Shown in pieces: positions 59,897-64,000 of a DNA stretch of 64,000 nt; the stretch's first letter is position 1; each line of letters opens with the position of its first letter. The stretch comes from Ciona savignyi (taxonomy: Eukaryota > Chordata > Ascidiacea > Phlebobranchia > Cionidae). A model generated the notes under the pieces. It was given only the letters and a program-made list of their open reading frames with translations, was not told the DNA's origin and searched no databases. The stretch spans positions 83,565 to 147,564 of the forward strand of contig CH002711.1 in the NCBI GenBank assembly GCA_000149265.1. The letters are read 5' to 3'. A program made the translations under genes and the position numbers.

Positions 59897-62800
59897 TTAT
59901 TCCGCCTTTGTCTTTCCACGTAGTTTCTTAAACAGCTTTGAACTTTTCTTGACGTGGCTCTAGTTAAAACAAAGAACATATGTACATATTACCTTTTTAC
60001 CTTTGGGATTTACATATGGCCTACTATATACAGTGTACGACCAAACCAGTTGCTGGTTAGTTGTCTAACTACTCGGTTTTAAAAAGAAAGTGATTATTGA
60101 GTGTCAGTTGGCCCCAGTGGTGTAACGGGTGAAACTAAATAAATGTCATTATAGTATACACCTGCAATAGCTTGTGATCAACTCAGAAAACATGACAGTC
60201 TACATTTTAATACTTTCTGTTTTCTCATTCTCCACAACAAACAAAAGTCGTAAACTTGATATATTTTCTTTTACTACTTGCCCTAACCAAGGACTTAACC
60301 AAATAGTTAGCGACCAGTTTTGAAACCTACAAAAGGCGACGCACTAACACACCAAGCTATTGGGGCGAAGCACTTGTTAGAGATTATAATATAAGAATTA
60401 AGTTTGTTTATGCAGTAAAGGATGAACAGATAATTAATATGTTATAATATGATAATTTGCATATCTTAAAATGTAGAAAACGTATTGAAATAAATGAAAT
60501 ATGTTGAAATCACTGGTGTGAAATTTTGAAACAATTTTGCTAACAATTATCCATGTGGTATTCAGCTATTGTCACTTTGACCACCCCTGCCAATAATCAT
60601 ATTCTATTTTGTATCAAATATACAATCCGCTCAACTTACAGCAAGTTCTGAAGGTTCCATTTGTTGCACAAAGCTCTCAGGTTTCCCTCCATTTACTTCA
60701 GCTGTCTGTTTTGCAAGAGCGTTTACCCATTTCGATTTAAAAGCTCTGTCGTCAAAAAGTTGCAAAACGCTCAGTTTCTCTTCTTGTCCATTTGCTTAAA
60801 TAGATGAATGGTAATTATTATCTTAATGTGAGAAGTGATACAAATGTAAAACTATCCTAAATTATGTTTGAAACGATTCTTTCTTTATTCTGTCCTGTGC
60901 AAATTTATGAGATTAAGCAAGCTATTTGGACTAACTCTTTTTAATAATCTATATAATTTTTTATTTAATTTTTCCACTCTACAGGGCATCAGTTTGCAAC
61001 CAGTTGAAAGGCTTTTGGAGCGATTGCAGTCACTTTGTCTAATGTGTCCTTAAGCAAGGTGCTTAGCAGATGTTTCCGGAACCCACTAGAAGAATTTAAA
61101 CTAACCATAAGAAATTCTCAACTCACAAACATATTTGAACCCACCACAACATCTTCCATAATTCTAAGATAGACTTAAAATTATCTGCCAATGATATTTT
61201 CCATTTTCAGGAATAAAGGATAAATATGCTAGCTATTTTACTACTTTTTTTCATTATTTTATTCCAAATTTGTAACAATGACTTTTTTTTCTCTCAATTT
61301 AATTTTGCTATAAATTTAAGGAGCAAAACTAAAACAGGAAACTAAAGTACAGAAATTAGTTGAACTGGCTTTATTTTAGTTATCATACTTGGTTAAACAG
61401 TTAAGTTGTAAATTCCTCAATTAAACAGCCACCACAAAATACTTACTATCAATAATAGCATTTCCCATGCTTTTGTATTTGACAGCAAAAATATTTTTGC
61501 ACTCTTCACCATCTTGTACATCCCATATGCTTATAATATTATTCAGTGGAAGTAACTGAATGTGCTGAAATGAAATATTTTTAATTTGCAAACTTAACTG
61601 TCATCGTAAAATTAAATATCTATCCTAGTAAACATACGATTCAATTCATTTATATGAAAATTAATTTAAGTTTAGGGCTGAGTTCAGTTGTTAAAATACA
61701 AAATGCTATAAATGTATCTTATAGCTGTGTACATTGTAGAGGGTTATAAAAGTTTGCTTTGGCATAAAAATCTTTAATCTTGTTGTGATAGTCTTATGAT
61801 ATACCAATTTGTTACAGAATCTAGAAATTGCACAGCTCTAATGTTTGATCTATACATTCTTATGTCTGAATTGGTTTGGACACAAACGACATTACTTTTA
61901 ACAATGGAGCTGATTTCCCATGTGATCGGTTTCTCCACTTGGCAACCTCCAGTACATCAGTGAGCAGATAGAGAGCCAAGCGCTCCCCACTTCTGTACAA
62001 CCCATCGTTGAGCGTGGAGACGTCAACTCGTGATATGAACAACCGATTTGATGAAACAACCTCCACCGGGCACCCGTCGACCTATGATAGTTTCAAGGTA
62101 TGTTATGTTGGTAAGTGGGTAGTCTGGATACATAGGTAGTTAAGTAGTATTTAGTTAGACCTTGGGCTGACTGGTGCTTTAAAACCAAATTAGTTTAAGC
62201 GAGATTTTATAAATTAAATTTTTAACTTTCTCATGTACACTTGTATCATTTTATTGTACATAATATCTTCTGTGACATTAGAAAGGACTGCAATGTACAA
62301 ATGTCGATCGGTGTTTCAGAGTTCATGTTATTAATACTAAGGTAATGTCAATGATAGGTATTACTTTAACTGTAGTTTGAAATGACTGTTGATGGTATAC
62401 AGTTTTCAGTCCTTTATTTTCTTAGCCAAAATACGTTGTAGTATCTGATAAATTATTCAATCTGGTAGAGAATCAAGAACATACTGTTGCGTAACAATTT
62501 TTGTTTTTAAATAAAACGCATTAATTTTAATGGATTTTAATCAAAGTACCATTTGTCTAGTTACTTAATCAAAGATAGTAGCAAAAAAACAACAAGTTTT
62601 GGTTTAATTTGGCAATGTCAGTTAGAAACAGTACCATTAAGTTACCACCAATATTGACCATATAGCAGTTGTACCTCATAAACAATATCAAAGATCTTCA
62701 TTTTTCCTTCAGTTTTACGTTTGTCTTCATTGATGTGAGATAACACTTGCTTTAAAACTGTCTTCGCTTCTTCAAGTTCAGTTTTATCCCTGAGCCCATC

Positions 62801-63355
62801 AGGTGTACGTTTGTGTAAATCTGAGACAAATATCATGCAATATTTAGTTAAGGGAGATGTGCACGCAAATTATTGATCCATTCAGGAGCAATGTGTATTA
62901 GGATTTATCTTTTCTGTTTATACAAAGCATCAGTACACATGTAATATTGATTCAATGATATTGAAATCTTCTTTTTATAAGTGAGTGAAGCTGTATCTTT
63001 ATCACTGAATCCCAAAATAAACATAAAAGCAATATACAATGACAGCAAAAATTGAATTTTAAACTTGAAAAAACGTATCTGAATAAACTTGTACTTAAAG
63101 AACAGTTCTAATGTATAAGATATCTATTTCAACTAACATTGTAAAAAATGTTTAATATTCTTACCATTTATAATCAGAGATTATGCTGGGCAGTCGTTGC
63201 ACTGGGCGGATAAGCAGGGCGTCTAGGGGCTGTTTTAAGCTCTGTGGTTCGTGAAAGCAAGCCTGAAAGAATTCACGCAAAGCTGGATTTGCTTTTTCCT
63301 GCTTCAAAAGCGCCTCTTTACCCATGTCGAAGTAGTTGACAAATGGTGGGTACAC
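59897..63355 (-). CDS. ECT2: ECT2, Rho guanine nucleotide exchange factor, 3' part (5' end outside window)
   Basis: Exons seen: 63165-63355, 62675-62820, 61896-62081, 61447-61564, 60640-60794, 59897-59959 (stop). ECT2 activates RhoA at the cleavage furrow in cytokinesis. The DH domain C-terminal half is clear: VYPPFVNYFDMGKEALLKQE, DALLIRPVQRLPS, VLSHINEDKRKTEGK and KIFDIVYEV, all close to human ECT2. The PH domain follows (VDGCPVEVVSSNRLFISRV, ERLALYLLTDVLEVAK, HIQLLPLNNIISIWDV, then FKSKWVNALAK). The tail is short and basic (SHVKKSSKLFKKLRGKTKAE), where vertebrate ECT2 has a longer one. The 63165-63355 exon reads one base out of frame at its 3' end. BRCT and N-terminal exons would lie beyond 64000. 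Confidence 0.9.
60985..61095 (+). repeat. decayed SINE fragments in ECT2 introns
   Basis: The 5' half of the SINE body is recognisable (gcaaccagttgaaagg, tgtgtccttaagcaaggtgc, ccggaacccactag). A further reverse fragment lies at about 60290-60365 (gcgaccagttttgaaacc, aaaggcgacgcactaa). Confidence 0.5.
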
Positions 63356-64000
63356 CTGGACAATACAATAATGTGATAAGTGGGAGTGCAATTATTAAGT
63401 GTTAATGTTGGTCATTGCAGCAAGCAAGCAGAATGTATATATATATAAACTGGCTTTAGATGAAAGAACCTTGGAATTGAACATTGATAAGATACAAATT
63501 AACAAGAAATTCATGAATTAAAATGCAATGGTTTGCTTTGACTTAGGACACACTTATTTGAGTTTTTACCAGTAAAATTGTGACTTTCTCACAAGCCCTT
63601 TATTACTCGTTCACAACGTAACATATATCGTACACATTATGAATATTTAGATGTGGGCTTATATTAGCTATGTAATAATGTAAATATCATTACTGGTCCC
63701 TTGAATTCTGAAAGGAACACATTTTTATTTTATTGTTTTGCATCATGCTGCTGACAGGCATGTTTAGTTGCTGCTGCTGACAGACATGTTCAGGTCATTG
63801 GGTAGCACGCCATATCCAATCAGGTGGAAACTTTTATTAATCCTAACTGACATGCCCATAGTNNNNNNNNNNNNNNNNNNNNNNNNNNNNNNNNNNNNNN
63901 NNNNNNNNNNNNNNNNNNNNNNNNNNNNNNNNNNNNNNNNNNNNNNNNNNNNNNNNNNNNNNATAAGCATTATCGATCCTAAAACCCCAGCATTCCTCAT
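63356..64000. other. ECT2 upstream intron with assembly gap
   Basis: No coding exon was recognised. 63863-63962 is N. A short duplicated unit (ctgctgctgacaggcatgtt / tgctgctgacagacatgttc) lies at about 63746-63791. The open frame that spans the gap on the minus strand reads through N and is not evidence of a gene. Confidence 0.5.

Noticed and set aside
1-64000. CRISPR array, operon or bacterial-type signals
   Set aside because: Spliceosomal introns and animal gene families throughout; no regularly spaced short repeats with unique spacers.

Overview
The window looks like nuclear DNA of a small-genome chordate, most probably the tunicate Ciona (inferred; no species marker was read directly). 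The DNA is AT-rich. Genes are split into many short exons by short AT-rich introns. The recognisable genes are animal/chordate ones: an SH2B-type adaptor, TLCD5, TBCE, ECT2 and XBP1. Two assembly gaps (runs of N) lie at 10344-10443 and 63863-63962. Gene models were built by hand from reading frames, GT/AG (once GC/AG) splice sites and phase matching. They are therefore predictions, although most phases close perfectly.

Layout. 1-3939 is non-coding, with a SINE and a three-copy tandem repeat of about 338 bp. 3940-6224 (-) is TLCD5/TMEM136. 6225-11386 is repeat-rich and holds a TIR element that carries a tRNA-Asp-like gene. 11465-19991 (+) is an SH2B adaptor (dimerisation region, PH, SH2). 22473-26822 (-) is an ARF/ARL small GTPase whose second intron holds a TA-flanked MITE. 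28711-35126 (-) is tubulin chaperone TBCE (CAP-Gly, LRR, ubiquitin-like). 35127-38758 is non-coding, with a piggyBac-type MITE inserted into a SINE. 38759-46417 (+) is an unrecognised gene made of small phase-1 exons, with a complete 3.2 kb LTR retrotransposon in its last intron. 47803-49039 (+) is a small acylated MGC-start protein. 49398-54386 (-) is a secreted Ly6/three-finger plus sushi plus vWA protein, with a hAT-type element in an intron. 56310-58436 (+) is XBP1. 59897-63355 (-) is the 3' half of ECT2, which runs off the right edge.

The most striking content is XBP1. I can place a 41-nt IRE1-type unconventional intron (57451-57491) between two CNGCAGN loops. Removing it switches the frame from a short unspliced product to the long activation-domain frame that ends ELFPQL as in vertebrates. 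The promoter carries an exact ERSE (CCAAT-N9-CCACG). A degenerate second copy of the XBP1 C-terminal codons lies in its 3' flank.

The mobile DNA is rich and young-looking. There is a tRNA-like SINE family with an (ATCCT)n tail in many copies, at least two of which were later hit by DNA transposons. The LTR element has apparently identical LTRs, and its only ORF encodes a retropepsin-like domain with an altered catalytic motif and no reverse transcriptase. The genes are not an operon and their neighbourhood implies no shared pathway.
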